Positions 36,915-37,793 of a stretch of DNA of 37,793 bases are shown one piece after another. Source of the DNA: a virus. The notes beneath the pieces were generated by a model that saw only the letters and a list, made by a program, of their open reading frames with translations, did no database searches and was not told where the DNA came from. Location of the stretch: positions 1 through 37,793 of IMG/VR virus record IMGVR_UViG_3300044608_000471; one strand, written 5' to 3'. A program made the position numbers and the translations under genes. Position 1 is the first letter of the stretch, and every line of letters begins with the position of its first letter.

Positions 36915-37706
36915 ATGACTGAAGAAGTCCAACAAGCCTTAGCGGAAGTTGAATCCGCGCCAGCACCCGAGGCGACGGCCGCCCCGGAGAATGCACAAAA
37001 CGCGCCGGAAGTAGCTGAGAATCAACCCGAGCAGACGCCCGAGGAGAAGAAATTCACCCAGGCTGAGATCGACGCGATGATCAGCAAGCGCCTTGCCAGA
37101 GAGCAGCGCAAATGGGAACGTGAGCAGCAGGCTAAAGCCACCCATCAGGTGGTGAAAACGGAAGTCCCGCCTATCGACCAGTTTGAGTCCCCTGATGCCT
37201 ACGCGGAAGCGCTGGCCGTTAGAAAGGCCGAAGAACTGATCGCGCAGCGAGATTTCCAACGGCAGCAGGCTGAGATTAACGACGCTTACCACGACCGTGA
37301 GGAAGAGGCCAGGGCCAAGTACGACGACTTTGAACAAGTCGCCTACAACCCGCAGCTTCGAGTCACTGACGTGATGGCCGAGACAATCAAGGCGTCCGAC
37401 ATGGGGCCGGACCTAGCCTACTGGCTGGGAACCAACCCGAAGGAAGCTGATCGCATTTCCCGCTTGGCACCTCTTTTGCAGGCCCGAGAGATTGGGAAGA
37501 TTGAGGCCAAACTTGGCTCCAATCCTCTTGTGAAACCAACTACGTCTGCGCCTACGCCTATTTCGCCTGTTACCGCACGCACCAGTGGAAGTTCGTCCTA
37601 CGACACGACTGATCCTCGCTCAACGAAGACCATGACTGATTCGCAGTGGATTGAAGCTGAACGTGCCCGGCAGATGAAGAAGCTGCAAGCACAAATGAAC
37701 CGCTAA
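36915..37706 (+). CDS. Scaffolding protein
   Basis: A 263-residue, highly charged protein directly before the coat gene. The N-terminus is acidic and Ala/Pro/Glu-rich; residues about 45-135 form long charged helices (FTQAEIDAMISKRLAREQRK, RDFQRQQAEINDAYHDREEE). The C-terminus is basic (ERARQMKKLQAQMNR). This is the general layout of P22 gp8-type scaffolds, which assemble coat subunits and then leave the head. The AEIDAMISKRLAREQRKWE segment is common in phage scaffolds. Confidence 0.82.
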   Translation: MTEEVQQALAEVESAPAPEATAAPENAQNAPEVAENQPEQTPEEKKFTQAEIDAMISKRLAREQRKWEREQQAKATHQVVKTEVPPIDQFESPDAYAEALAVRKAEELIAQRDFQRQQAEINDAYHDREEEARAKYDDFEQVAYNPQLRVTDVMAETIKASDMGPDLAYWLGTNPKEADRISRLAPLLQAREIGKIEAKLGSNPLVKPTTSAPTPISPVTARTSGSSSYDTTDPRSTKTMTDSQWIEAERARQMKKLQAQMNR

Positions 37707-37793
37707 AACTTTGAAAGGACCGCCGAAATGGCTAATAGCATTCTTACCATTGACATGATCACCCGGAAGGCTCTCGAAATCCTTGAGAACAAC
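37467..37793. repeat. Right copy of the terminal direct repeat
   Basis: Pairs with bases 1-327 at 319 of 327 positions. See the left copy for the mismatches. It marks the point where the circular genome was opened. Confidence 0.95.
37728..37793 (+). CDS. Major capsid protein, start only (3' end cut by window edge)
   Basis: The first 22 codons of the capsid gene, beginning MANSILTIDMITRKALEILE, identical in protein to the start of the complete gene at 262-1470. One silent base differs (T for C in the codon before Glu-Asn-Asn). AAAGGA precedes the ATG as in the other copy. Confidence 0.9.
   Translation, partial: MANSILTIDMITRKALEILENN

Noticed and set aside
1-37793. Temperate phage genome
   Set aside because: No integrase, excisionase, attachment site or CI/Cro pair is seen. 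The LexA-like box and operators alone are not enough to call lysogeny.

Overview
The window is essentially one complete genome of a tailed double-stranded DNA phage with a short, P22-like tail (podovirus type). The last 327 bases repeat the first 327 with 8 mismatches, so a circular or circularly permuted molecule of about 37,466 bp was opened inside the scaffolding gene. The moderately high G+C, muramidase endolysin with a 3TM holin, and P22-type capsid and neck genes point to a Gram-negative host. A betaproteobacterium is a guess, not something shown. I see no integrase, excisionase or CI-type repressor, so a lytic lifestyle is likely.

Layout. (1) 1-11959, plus strand: end of the scaffolding gene, major capsid protein, two small beta-rich virion proteins separated by hairpin terminators, gp4-like and gp10-like neck proteins, tail proteins, three ejection/internal virion proteins, then a lysis cassette ending in a GH108 endolysin. 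(2) 11948-15361, minus strand: a tightly overlapping operon of small genes with an NrdR-like zinc ribbon/HTH protein, an SNF2-type helicase and a VRR-NUC nuclease. (3) 15362-15470: a symmetrical divergent promoter region. (4) 15471-23073, plus strand: replication genes, namely a Cas4/RecB-like nuclease (DUF2800 type), a putative ssDNA-binding protein, a tRNA-like RNA element, family A DNA polymerase, an HNH-AP2 endonuclease and a primase-helicase. (5) 23105-25403, minus strand: a second operon of small unknown genes ending in a terminator. (6) 25404-26069: a 666-base gene-free region with 19 copies of a 9-base motif, a LexA-like box, an AT-rich core, GC-rich inverted repeats and a G tract; it is a candidate origin/control region. 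(7) 26070-37706, plus strand: terminase small and large subunits, small conserved genes, portal, a long tail-fibre/tailspike module of lower G+C, then a promoter and the scaffolding gene leading back into the capsid gene.

The most striking element is in the DNA polymerase. A 289-residue intein interrupts the polymerase O-helix (motif B). Inside the intein DNA, in another reading frame, lies a complete HNH-type homing endonuclease gene. The polymerase frame stays open throughout, so one stretch of DNA appears to encode both a splicing domain and, separately, its mobility enzyme. A second, free-standing HNH-AP2 gene sits just downstream, so the polymerase locus looks like a homing hot spot.
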